DNA from: CBDCKN01 sp965219035
GTDB lineage: Bacteria > Gemmatimonadota > Gemmatimonadetes > Longimicrobiales > Gaopeijiaceae
Reading direction: 5' to 3'
DNA length: 64,000 nt
NCBI GenBank assembly: GCA_965219035.1
Contig: CBDCMR010000003.1
Coordinates: forward strand, 1,488,001-1,552,000
The notes beneath the pieces are model-generated. The model did not search any database. It had not been told where the DNA came from and worked only from the letters and a program-made list of their open reading frames with translations. The translations under genes were made by a program, and so were the position numbers. Position 1 is the first letter of the stretch. Each line of letters opens with the position of its first letter. Shown in pieces: positions 52,574 through 60,402 of this stretch.

Positions 52574-53476
52574 CTAGGGAGCGCCGGCGCTCTCCATCCA
52601 GGCCGTCCACCAGAGATCCCGGAGCATGTTCGCTCCCGCCGCCAGGCGCTCCACGGCAAAGCGCTTGGTCTCTGCGTGAGGTCGGTCGGGGACGAACCCG
52701 AACTCCTGCTCCAACTCGTATAGGCGGGTCACCTTCTCGTTCGACCCGAGGAGGTAGGCCCACACCTGGTCGTGCACGTCGTCCAGGTGACGCGGCTCGG
52801 CCTCGATGAGGGGTAGTACGTCGTCCAGCTCCACGTTCGCCTGGACGAAGCCCGACTCGAACCGGGCGTGGAAGTCACGCTCCAGGCTGAACCCCCGCGG
52901 GTTGGGTGCGTCCCTGGCCCAGCCGTTGAAGTGGATGGTGCTGTGGTGAGGCTGGGATCCGTCGGCCACGTAGTGACCCAGCACCCCGGCGTCGTTGATG
53001 ATGCGCTGGGCGATCCAGTCGCGCTCGTCGCCTTCGGCGGCCCGCCACCGCTGAAAGCCCGACTGCAGGCGTTGATAGAGCTCGAGGATCCGGAACGGAA
53101 GAAAGCCGCCGTCCCTCTGGGGCATGGTCAGGTCCGTTTGCCGGTAGAGGGTCTCGAGGTACGTGAAGCGATCGGGCGCGGCTCGTGCCGCCTCCGGTAC
53201 GCTCTCCAGATCGACGTAGTGGTCGTAGCGGAAACCCTCGTTCATCTCGGTGCTGTTGCCGTCCCGCCAACGGTCGGGCTCGTAGTTGAGGTATGCGAGC
53301 CGATCCTCGGCCGCCCAGAAGAAATCGGGCATGCTCGTCGGCAGATCGGTGGCCGCCGCCCTGCCCGCGGTCACGTGTCCATGTCTGCCCCAGGGTGCTG
53401 GGGTGGCCGCCAGCACGACCCCGCACACGACCAGAGCCGCCGCTCTTGTAATCTTGCCCGCCGGTGTTGCTACCAA
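52574..53476 (-). CDS. S1/P1 nuclease-like zinc-dependent secreted hydrolase
   Basis: A 300-residue exported protein. A signal peptide (about 10-28) ends before WGRHGHVTAG, so Trp and His lie at the mature N-terminus as in S1/P1 nucleases and zinc phospholipase C. Further ligands fit: FRYDHYVDLE, GVLGHYVADGSQPHHSTIHF (HxxxD) and DFHARFE (HxxxE). Whether it cuts nucleic acid or phospholipid cannot be told. It stands alone on the minus strand between kynU and the ABC pair. Confidence 0.75.
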   Translation of the reverse strand: MVATPAGKITRAAALVVCGVVLAATPAPWGRHGHVTAGRAAATDLPTSMPDFFWAAEDRLAYLNYEPDRWRDGNSTEMNEGFRYDHYVDLESVPEAARAAPDRFTYLETLYRQTDLTMPQRDGGFLPFRILELYQRLQSGFQRWRAAEGDERDWIAQRIINDAGVLGHYVADGSQPHHSTIHFNGWARDAPNPRGFSLERDFHARFESGFVQANVELDDVLPLIEAEPRHLDDVHDQVWAYLLGSNEKVTRLYELEQEFGFVPDRPHAETKRFAVERLAAGANMLRDLWWTAWMESAGAP

Positions 53477-53609
53477 GTCGCTGCCCTCCCCCTGTGCCTC
53501 GATCGGAATAACACACTAACCACTTGGGGCCGTGAAGGGAGGCTCGGCGACGGCACTCGCCGAGGTCCACCGTCCGGGGCCTCCGTGAGCCCGTCCCGAG
53601 GGTGGTCCC

Positions 53610-55343
53610 CTAGGCCGTGATCTGACTGGTGTCTGTGCGCTCGAACGTCTCACCCAGAAGGGTGAAGGCGAGGAGAAGCTCGCTCCAGAGGGTGCCCAGC
53701 GCCGCCACCACGGCGATGACGATCAACGCCACGCCGAAGCCCAGGCGCATGAGCACCGTGCCCGCCACCGCGGCCGGAAAAACGAGGCTGAGGGCCAGGA
53801 GTGGCATAGTGAAGGAGATCACCATCAGCTGCTGGCCGATCGTTTCCACCCCTCCGGACTCCCTCCCGCTGGGGCGTACCCAGCCCGGGAACAAGAGCAC
53901 GCTGGCGTTCTGGATGACCATGGCGATCCCGTTGACCGCCGGTAGGATCACGAGGGCGGCGACGTAGCCGTACAGAAGGAGCAGGAGCCGCCCGTCGGCG
54001 ATCTCTCCGAACCACAGGCACACGATGCCTGCCCCGAATAGGACCAACTGGAGGACCGTGAGGGAGATGGTCGAGGCGGCCACCTCAGCGGCCACGAGGG
54101 CCGAGGCGGGCAAGGGGTAGCTCCTCAGGACGTCCAGACGGGCCATGTCGTCGCGGAGATCGTTGCGAATGGCCATGGGGCCCAAGGCCGTGAGCATGCC
54201 GCCCGACGCGACCAGGATGAGCCCGATGGCATCGGCTCCCTGCTTCGGAGAGCCGGTGAGGATGACCACGAACAGATAGAGGATTACGAGGACGGCCACC
54301 ACGAAGACGGGACTGGCTACCTGCATCTGGCGAGAGAATGAGACGGAATTCTTCCAGAGGAGCGCGACGGCGGGGTGCCCGGTGGGACGCAAGGGAAAGA
54401 TCGCCGGGCGATCGCCACCGATGTGAGCGTCGGCCACCTTGGATCGACGGCCGGAGCGCATGGCGGCTCTCCTTTCTGCTCTCTTGCGCCCGGCCGCCTC
54501 CGCGGCCTCCTCGAAAGCGGCATCGGTCCGGATCACCCACCAGTAGTGGAGGACCAGAACGACGAATGCGGCTGCGGCCGCCCGAATCCAGGATGCAACC
54601 CCCTCGGCCAAAAATGGGGCTAGGACCAGATCGAACGGAAACAGCACCCCCTGAGCCAGGGGAGTGGAGAGGGCTGCCTGAACTCCGGCCAGGACGTCCT
54701 CGATCGTCTGGGCGGCCCGAAACTCGCTCGCCGGTTGGAATAGCGTCCACAGGAGGGCTGAGAACGCCACCACGAAGAACGCGATGGGGATTCGGTTACG
54801 CCTCAACCCCGTCGTGCCCTGACGAAGGGCACTGGCATGCACGAGGGAGGCCGCAGCCTGGTGCAGGTGAAGCGTGGTCAGCAGCATCCACAGACCCACT
54901 GCCCCCAACGGCCAGGGGACGGCATGCATGCCGAACAGATAGGAGAGAATCGCCGCCGTGGGAATGATGGCGATCTGGGTCTGAAGGAGCCGGAAGCGGA
55001 TCAGGTCCGCCCGCCGGATGGGGGCCGGCACCAACATCTGTACCTGCGCGGGCGTGAGGGAAAGCGCTTCGGTGTGTCCGCCCCAGAGCCACCACCACGA
55101 GGCGTAGATGGCCAGGACCATCGGGGCCCCCACCCGGATGAGGGGATGGCCGAGCTCGGCGTCGACCACGCCTTCGCTGAACAGCGCCGGCCAGAGGAGC
55201 ACGACGAAATAGGCGAGGCCCAGGAACATGGCGACGGCGTATCGCGGTGTGCGCAGTCGTCCCAGGAGGCGGTGCACCCGATTCCGTCCGCTGATGCGAA
55301 AGAAGTACAGGAAGTGGGGAAGTGGGGATCGGTAGGCCCCCAT
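53610..55343 (-). CDS. ABC-2 type export permease
   Basis: A 577-residue integral membrane protein with about twelve hydrophobic segments in two clusters separated by a charged loop near 265-310 (EEAAEAAGRKRAERRAAMRS). Segments such as AIGLILVASGGMLTALGPMA and RSYPLPASALVAAEVAA fit the putative ABC exporter (PF16962-like) class. It begins 4 bases after the stop of its ATPase gene and is surely its partner. Substrate unknown. Confidence 0.82.
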   Translation of the reverse strand: MGAYRSPLPHFLYFFRISGRNRVHRLLGRLRTPRYAVAMFLGLAYFVVLLWPALFSEGVVDAELGHPLIRVGAPMVLAIYASWWWLWGGHTEALSLTPAQVQMLVPAPIRRADLIRFRLLQTQIAIIPTAAILSYLFGMHAVPWPLGAVGLWMLLTTLHLHQAAASLVHASALRQGTTGLRRNRIPIAFFVVAFSALLWTLFQPASEFRAAQTIEDVLAGVQAALSTPLAQGVLFPFDLVLAPFLAEGVASWIRAAAAAFVVLVLHYWWVIRTDAAFEEAAEAAGRKRAERRAAMRSGRRSKVADAHIGGDRPAIFPLRPTGHPAVALLWKNSVSFSRQMQVASPVFVVAVLVILYLFVVILTGSPKQGADAIGLILVASGGMLTALGPMAIRNDLRDDMARLDVLRSYPLPASALVAAEVAASTISLTVLQLVLFGAGIVCLWFGEIADGRLLLLLYGYVAALVILPAVNGIAMVIQNASVLLFPGWVRPSGRESGGVETIGQQLMVISFTMPLLALSLVFPAAVAGTVLMRLGFGVALIVIAVVAALGTLWSELLLAFTLLGETFERTDTSQITA

Positions 55344-55347
55344 ACCG

Positions 55348-56073
55348 CTACGCGCCCCCTTCCGTGAGGGCCAGGAAGACCTCCTCCAATCCCTGGCCTT
55401 CCAGGTCCGGGCGGTGGGCCTTGATCTCCTCCATGGTACCGGTGAAGAGGGCTTGTCCCTGCTGGATCACCAGAATCTGGTCGCACAGCTCCTCGACCAG
55501 GTGGAGGAGGTGTGAGCTGAGGATGACGGCGCCGCCGGCCTCCGCCCTGGACACGATAGTCGCCTTCATGCGGCGGATGGCGCCGGGATCCAGGCCGGTG
55601 AGGGGCTCATCGAAGAGGAGCACGGACGGGTCGTGGAGGAGCCCGCAGGCGATGGCCAGCTTCTGCCGCATACCGCGGGAAAGCTGGTCGGGGAGCTTCT
55701 TGGCGTGGTCGGCCAACTCTAGCTCGCCGAGAAGGGAAGCGATGCGTGGATCGGGCTCGGCGACGCCGTAGATGCGACCTACGAACCTCAGGTGCTCTTC
55801 CACATTGAGGTAATCGAACAGCTGCGGGTCGTCGGGGATGAAGGCTAGGGCCGCCTTGGCCTCGACCGGCTCCCTGGCCAGGTCGTGCCCGACCACGCGG
55901 ATCCGGCCGCCCGACGGTTGAATGATGCCTGCGATGGTGCGGAGCGTCGTGGTCTTTCCGGCTCCGTTGGGCCCGACGAGGCCAAGGATCTCCCCAGGGC
56001 CCACCGTGAACGAGAGATCCGTGACCGCTGGGAAGTCCCCATAGAGCTTGGTGAGGGACTGGACGTCGATCAT
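55348..56073 (-). CDS. ABC transporter ATP-binding protein
   Basis: A 241-residue nucleotide-binding subunit. GLVGPNGAGKTTTLRTIAG (Walker A), DQLSRGMRQKLAIAC (signature; LSRGM instead of LSGGQ), VLLFDEPLTGLDP (Walker B/D-loop) and ILSSHLLHLVEELCDQ (H-loop) are all present. ATG 56073 is chosen because MIDVQSLTKLYGDFPAV is the usual start. It forms an export system with the adjacent permease. Confidence 0.92.
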   Translation of the reverse strand: MIDVQSLTKLYGDFPAVTDLSFTVGPGEILGLVGPNGAGKTTTLRTIAGIIQPSGGRIRVVGHDLAREPVEAKAALAFIPDDPQLFDYLNVEEHLRFVGRIYGVAEPDPRIASLLGELELADHAKKLPDQLSRGMRQKLAIACGLLHDPSVLLFDEPLTGLDPGAIRRMKATIVSRAEAGGAVILSSHLLHLVEELCDQILVIQQGQALFTGTMEEIKAHRPDLEGQGLEEVFLALTEGGA

Positions 56074-56375
56074 ATCCCGGTCATCTGTCGTTCTTCGGGA
56101 CGGCGCCGAACATTTTTGCCGTGGATTCCGTAGTTGCACTAGAGTACCTGGCCGGCGTGTCATGGATTCACGGACCTCACGGATGTCCACTAGATTCTCG
56201 GGGGCGCCGCCTCGGCGAAGACGGACGATAATGGGCGGCCTTCGGCGACGGCGGCAAGGCGCCCATGGTCAGGCGCAGCCCGCGGAGTGACAGCTCTCGT
56301 GGATCCTGGTCGCGCCGCCGCGGTATCGTGTTCAAAGACGTCAGGCTGCTTGATACAGGAGATACTATTTTTTCG

Positions 56376-57176
56376 ATGACCCCCTGGGTTACCCGGTTGC
56401 TCGTCGCAAACGTGGTCGCCTTTCTGTTGGTGCAGCCGGCGACTCTCCTCTACGGTCTTCTGACGCTCTTTCCCCCGGCCGTCGTAGGACTCGACAAGTT
56501 CTACATTCCCGCGATGCCGTTCAGGCCCTGGACGCTCTTCACGTACATGTTCCTGCATGCAGGGTTTGGGCACCTCTTCTTCAATATGCTCGGGCTCTTC
56601 TTCTTCGGACCCAGGCTCGAAGCCCGGCTGGGCACCCATGGCTTTCTGGGGCTCTACTTTCTGAGCGGGCTCGGCGGAGCCGCGTTCTCGTTCCTCTTCT
56701 CGTTCAGCTCCCCGGTGGTGGGCGCATCGGCCGCCGTCTACGGGATTCTCATCGGCTTCGCCATGTACTGGCCACGTGAGAACATCTACATCTGGGGCAT
56801 CCTGCCGATTCAGGCTCGCGTGCTGGCCGCCGGTTTAGTCTTCTTCAGCCTCTACGCAGGTATCGGCGGGACGGGTGGCGGCGTGGCCCACTTCGCCCAC
56901 CTGGGTGGCCTCGCGGTCGGGGCCGGGTATCTCCGTTGGCGAGATTGGCATTCCGGCAAGGACCGGCGCGAGTTCAAGCGCAAGGTGCAGCATACGCCCT
57001 CCCTGGACGGATCCGACCGGGAGGCCCGGGCGCGCTGGTCTTCCATCGACCTGTCCTCCATGCACGAGCTCAATCGGAATGAGGTGGAGGAGCTACTGTC
57101 CAGGGCGGACAGCGGGGGCTTGCAGACCCTGTCCCTGGAGGAGCGGGCGTTCCTCGACCGGATGTCGAGCGGATAG
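56376..57176 (+). CDS. rhomboid family intramembrane serine protease
   Basis: A 266-residue protein with about six membrane helices. The HAGFGHLFFNMLGLFFFGP loop, the nucleophile motif GASAAVYG (Ser118) and the helix-6 His in AHFAHLGGLAVG are the rhomboid active-site set. The C-terminal ~80 residues are a charged cytoplasmic tail ending FLDRMSSG. ATG 56376 is preferred; AGGAG lies 14 bases upstream, rather far, and an upstream GTG at 56328 is possible. Confidence 0.88.
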   Translation: MTPWVTRLLVANVVAFLLVQPATLLYGLLTLFPPAVVGLDKFYIPAMPFRPWTLFTYMFLHAGFGHLFFNMLGLFFFGPRLEARLGTHGFLGLYFLSGLGGAAFSFLFSFSSPVVGASAAVYGILIGFAMYWPRENIYIWGILPIQARVLAAGLVFFSLYAGIGGTGGGVAHFAHLGGLAVGAGYLRWRDWHSGKDRREFKRKVQHTPSLDGSDREARARWSSIDLSSMHELNRNEVEELLSRADSGGLQTLSLEERAFLDRMSSG

Positions 57177-57235
57177 CCGTCGGTTGGGTCTGGCCCGGCG
57201 CCGTCCTGGTCGGCGCCGGGATCGCGCTTACCACG

Positions 57236-58468
57236 GTGGCGGGAGACGCCCCGTGGCTCGAGCAGGCCGTCAATCGATATCCGCTGGTCATCTTCGCTGG
57301 TGGCCTGCTTCTCGCGTGGCGCTTCCGGAGAAGCCGGGTCGGTGCGGCGCTCCTGGGTCTCATCCTCATGGACCGGCTCCTACGGCCGGCCGGCGTCCGG
57401 CCCACCACCATCGAGTCCACCGTCGTGGAGCCTGGGGCCGTGGGGGCTCTGCTAGTGGAGCCTGCCGCCCTCGCATCCGCCGCGTTCGATCCCACCGCGG
57501 TCGACGCCACCATGGGGTCGCCGTGGGGGACTGGGGGCATCGTCCTGCTCCTCGCCCTCGGGGTCCTGGCGGTCATGAAGGACCGAGGAGTCCTCTCCGG
57601 GCTGGGTATTCTCCAACCTGTGATGGTGGCCCTGGCCCTGGCTGCAGGGCTCGTTCTCTGGGACGTTTGGCCGGGGGCGCTCATCTGGACATGGACGCCA
57701 TTTCTCCCTTGGGTCCCCGCGGACTGGCTCGGCCTTTCCCACGGAGCCGTGGTGGTGGGGCTGCTCGCGCTCCTGGTCACGCTGGGGATGGCGATCCGCC
57801 GCGACCATCCGGTGGAGAAGGGGCTCTTCTGGACGATCCTGGCGGTGCTCCTCGCACTGGGCAGGGGAGCCGATTCCGTGGAGTCCACAGTGCACCTCAC
57901 GGCAGGTGCGCTCGTCCTCGCGTTGGCCGTCGTGGAGACGTCGTACGCCATGGCCTTCCGGGACGAGCTGACTGGGCTACCCGCCCGGAGAGCCCTGTGG
58001 CAGGAAATCGAATCCGCGGGACGCTCGTATGCTGTGGCCATGGTCGACGTCGACCACTTCAAGAAGTTCAACGACCGCCACGGCCACGACGTGGGTGACC
58101 AGGTACTTCGGCTGGTGGCGTCCCAGCTCGGCAAGGTGAGCGGAGGCGGCCGGGCCTTCCGCTACGGCGGAGAGGAATTCACGGTGGTGTTCCCCGGAAA
58201 GGGGCGCGAGGACGCAGTACCCCACCTCGAGGAGCTGCGGGAGACGATCGAGGCCAGCCGGTTCGCCGTGCGGCACATTGGGCGGCCGCGGAAGGAGCCA
58301 TCGGTGAAGAAGGCGAAGAAGAGGCCTCCGCGGCGCCTCTCGGTGACGGTGAGCATCGGCGTGGCTGAGCGGACCGAGAAGGCCGCCACGGCGGAGGCCG
58401 TCGTGAAGGCCGCCGACCGGGCCCTCTACCGGGCCAAGAAGGCGGGGCGGAACCGGGTAGCGAAGTAG
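57236..58468 (+). CDS. diguanylate cyclase (GGDEF) with N-terminal membrane helices
   Basis: A 410-residue protein making c-di-GMP. An N-terminal membrane part (five or so helices, up to about residue 235) is followed by the GGDEF domain: DELTGLPARRALWQEIE, MVDVDHFKKFNDRHGHDVGD and active site YGGEEFTVVF. A Lys-rich insert (GRPRKEPSVKKAKKRPPRRL) interrupts the domain before SVTVSIGVAE. The GTG at 57236 is the first standard start, but an in-frame hydrophobic stretch (VGWVWPGAVLVGAGIALTTV) precedes it back into the rhomboid stop region, so the true start may be upstream and non-standard. Confidence 0.88.
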   Translation: MAGDAPWLEQAVNRYPLVIFAGGLLLAWRFRRSRVGAALLGLILMDRLLRPAGVRPTTIESTVVEPGAVGALLVEPAALASAAFDPTAVDATMGSPWGTGGIVLLLALGVLAVMKDRGVLSGLGILQPVMVALALAAGLVLWDVWPGALIWTWTPFLPWVPADWLGLSHGAVVVGLLALLVTLGMAIRRDHPVEKGLFWTILAVLLALGRGADSVESTVHLTAGALVLALAVVETSYAMAFRDELTGLPARRALWQEIESAGRSYAVAMVDVDHFKKFNDRHGHDVGDQVLRLVASQLGKVSGGGRAFRYGGEEFTVVFPGKGREDAVPHLEELRETIEASRFAVRHIGRPRKEPSVKKAKKRPPRRLSVTVSIGVAERTEKAATAEAVVKAADRALYRAKKAGRNRVAK

Positions 58469-58559
58469 GAGGCACCGGGGTGTCTGTTCCGGCACGCGCA
58501 GCCACCCGAGTTCCCCTGTTTAGGGAGGGTCGCGCCCGAGTCCCGTGATGAGCGGCAGG

Positions 58560-59378
58560 CTACACCAGCCGCTTGTAGTCGGCCAGGTGGCGGAGCGCCT
58601 CCTTGGTCCGGCCCTGGATCTCGTAGAGACGGGACAGGTTGTAGTGGGCCGACGCCATGTCCGGATCCGAGCGTAGCGCCCTCTCGTAAGCCTCGATGGC
58701 GTCGCCGACCCGCTCCAGGTCCTCCAACGCCACACCGAGGTTGAAGGCGGCCATCGGCGATTCGGGCTCGGCGGCGAGAGCCTGGCGGTAGTGCGCTTCG
58801 GCCGACTCCACGTCGCCGCCTTCGTGCAGCAGCCGGCCCAGATTCAGATGCGCCCGGACGTGGCCCGGGTTGAGGGCAAGGGCTCGCCGGTAGGCGTCCG
58901 TGGCACGGTCCGTCGCAACGGGCTCCAGGTCCAGCGCCAGTTCGTACCATCCGTCGGCCGAGAGCTCGGTGGACGCCGGCTTCGCTGAGGTGGCTCGGGC
59001 GATGGGCTCGACCTTCTCGGCCAACTCCCGGACGGCGAAGTCGAGGTGGACCTGGCCCGACTCGGGGTCCCAGAGCGTGCTCTCTTTCTTCACGACCACA
59101 CTGTCCCCCTCAAGCGTGATGTGGAGGGCGCTCAGCGGCCTGCCCTCGGGAAGCTGCTCTCGGAGGGCATGGAGAACCTGCCGTACGCGCTGCATGGAGA
59201 CGCCCGCGTCCCGGAGGTCCCGCGTGGTGCGGAGAAGGATGATGTCCGAGAAGGAGAACCGGTATTGGTTCCCAGGACCCCTGGTCGGATCGAAGAATCC
59301 GGATCTTGCAAAGGAACGGACGCGGGCCGGGGGGATGCCGAGGATCTCGGCCACCTGCCTCGTGGTGTATCCTCTCAT
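58560..59378 (-). CDS. MerR-type HTH regulator fused to TPR repeats
   Basis: A 272-residue protein. Residues 1-70 are a MerR-like winged helix (YTTRQVAEILGIPPARVRSF; QYRFSFSDIILLRTTRDLRD). The second half is tandem TPRs (AYRRALALNPGHVRAHLNLG; AFNLGVALEDLERVGDAIEA; AHYNLSRLYEIQGRTKEALR). ATG 59378 starts the conserved HTH. It lies 40 bases downstream of ku on the same strand, so it may be co-transcribed with the NHEJ genes and regulate or scaffold them (inference). Confidence 0.85.
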   Translation of the reverse strand: MRGYTTRQVAEILGIPPARVRSFARSGFFDPTRGPGNQYRFSFSDIILLRTTRDLRDAGVSMQRVRQVLHALREQLPEGRPLSALHITLEGDSVVVKKESTLWDPESGQVHLDFAVRELAEKVEPIARATSAKPASTELSADGWYELALDLEPVATDRATDAYRRALALNPGHVRAHLNLGRLLHEGGDVESAEAHYRQALAAEPESPMAAFNLGVALEDLERVGDAIEAYERALRSDPDMASAHYNLSRLYEIQGRTKEALRHLADYKRLV

Positions 59379-59418
59379 CACGGGTGGGGCCGTGATGATT
59401 CCGGAGCGGGGCCGCTGG

Positions 59419-60267
59419 TCAGCCCGAGGACGCCTTCTTCTTGGTGGCGGACTTCTTCCTACTGGATGCCTTCTTGGCCGGCATCCTCTCCTCTCCGTCA
59501 TCGGCGAGGCTGGCCTTGAGGGCCGCCATCAGGTCGATGATCTGGGTCTGGGGCTCCTCGGTGACCGACGAGACGATCTCTTCGCCGTCCACCTTCCGCT
59601 GTATGAGCTCGAGCATGCGGTCACGGACCTCGTCCTTGTAGTCCGCGGCCTGGAACTCGTCCGAGGACGCCTGGTTCACGAGTTGAATGGCCAGCTTCAG
59701 TTCGGACTCGCTGACATCGCCCTCGTCTACCGGGACGTCGGCGAAATCCCGGACCTCGTCGGCGTAGCGGAGCTGCTCCAGAAGAAGGCCCTCCCCGAAG
59801 GGCCGCACCATGACCAGGTACTGCTTGCCGCGGGTGGCGTACTTGGCGATGGCCACACGCTCGGTTTGCTGCAGGGCCGCCGAGAGAAGCAGATACGCCC
59901 GAGCACCGCCCTTGTCGGGTCCGAGGTAATAGGCGCGATCCAGGAACAGGCGATCTACCTGGTCTGCAGGAACGAACTCGGTGATCTGGATGGAGTCGGT
60001 CTTGGGCTGCTCCACCGCCTTGAGCTCCTCGGGCGTGAAGAGCACGTACTGACCCTTGGCGAACTCGTACCCCTTCACCATGTCTTCCCGGGGAACGATC
60101 ACGTCGTCCTTCGGGCAGATGTACTGCTGTTTCACACGGGTTCCACAGTCCTTGTGGACCATGTTGAAGGAGATGCGGGACTTGGATTCCCCGGTGGCGT
60201 ACAGCTTCACCGGCACGGAGACCAGCCCGAATGAGATCGTCGAGGTGGAGATGGGACGTGCAGCCAT
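59419..60267 (-). CDS. ku: non-homologous end-joining protein Ku
   Basis: A 282-residue DNA-end-binding homodimer subunit. ATG 60267 (GGGAG nine bases upstream) gives MAARPISTSTISFGLVSVPV, the standard Ku start; KLYATGESKSRISFNMVHK and DEVRDRMLELIQRKVDGEEI are family features. The tail (PAKKASSRKKSATKKKASSG) is a Lys-rich extension as in many bacterial Ku proteins, likely for DNA binding. Divergent from ligD across 135 bases. Confidence 0.94.
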   Translation of the reverse strand: MAARPISTSTISFGLVSVPVKLYATGESKSRISFNMVHKDCGTRVKQQYICPKDDVIVPREDMVKGYEFAKGQYVLFTPEELKAVEQPKTDSIQITEFVPADQVDRLFLDRAYYLGPDKGGARAYLLLSAALQQTERVAIAKYATRGKQYLVMVRPFGEGLLLEQLRYADEVRDFADVPVDEGDVSESELKLAIQLVNQASSDEFQAADYKDEVRDRMLELIQRKVDGEEIVSSVTEEPQTQIIDLMAALKASLADDGEERMPAKKASSRKKSATKKKASSG

Positions 60268-60402
60268 TGCGAAAAAACTCCCGTGAGCGAACTGAAGGCC
60301 GGAAGAAAACATATGTTCACCGGAGGAAAGAATGCAATGAAAAGGTGGGGTGGGTGCACGGCAAGGTGGTGTCAGCCGGCCCGCCACCGCTAACGTCTCT
60401 GC
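60268..60402. promoter_or_regulatory. divergent ku-ligD promoter region
   Basis: 135 bases between the two NHEJ genes, relatively AT-rich (GAAAACATATGTTCACCGG includes the palindrome AACATATGTT). A shared control region is likely, but no specific binding site can be named. Confidence 0.45.

Noticed and set aside
53505..53520. ACACACTAA near the S1/P1 nuclease start as another MITE end
   Set aside because: Only about 8 bases match and the conserved internal AAGT block is missing.
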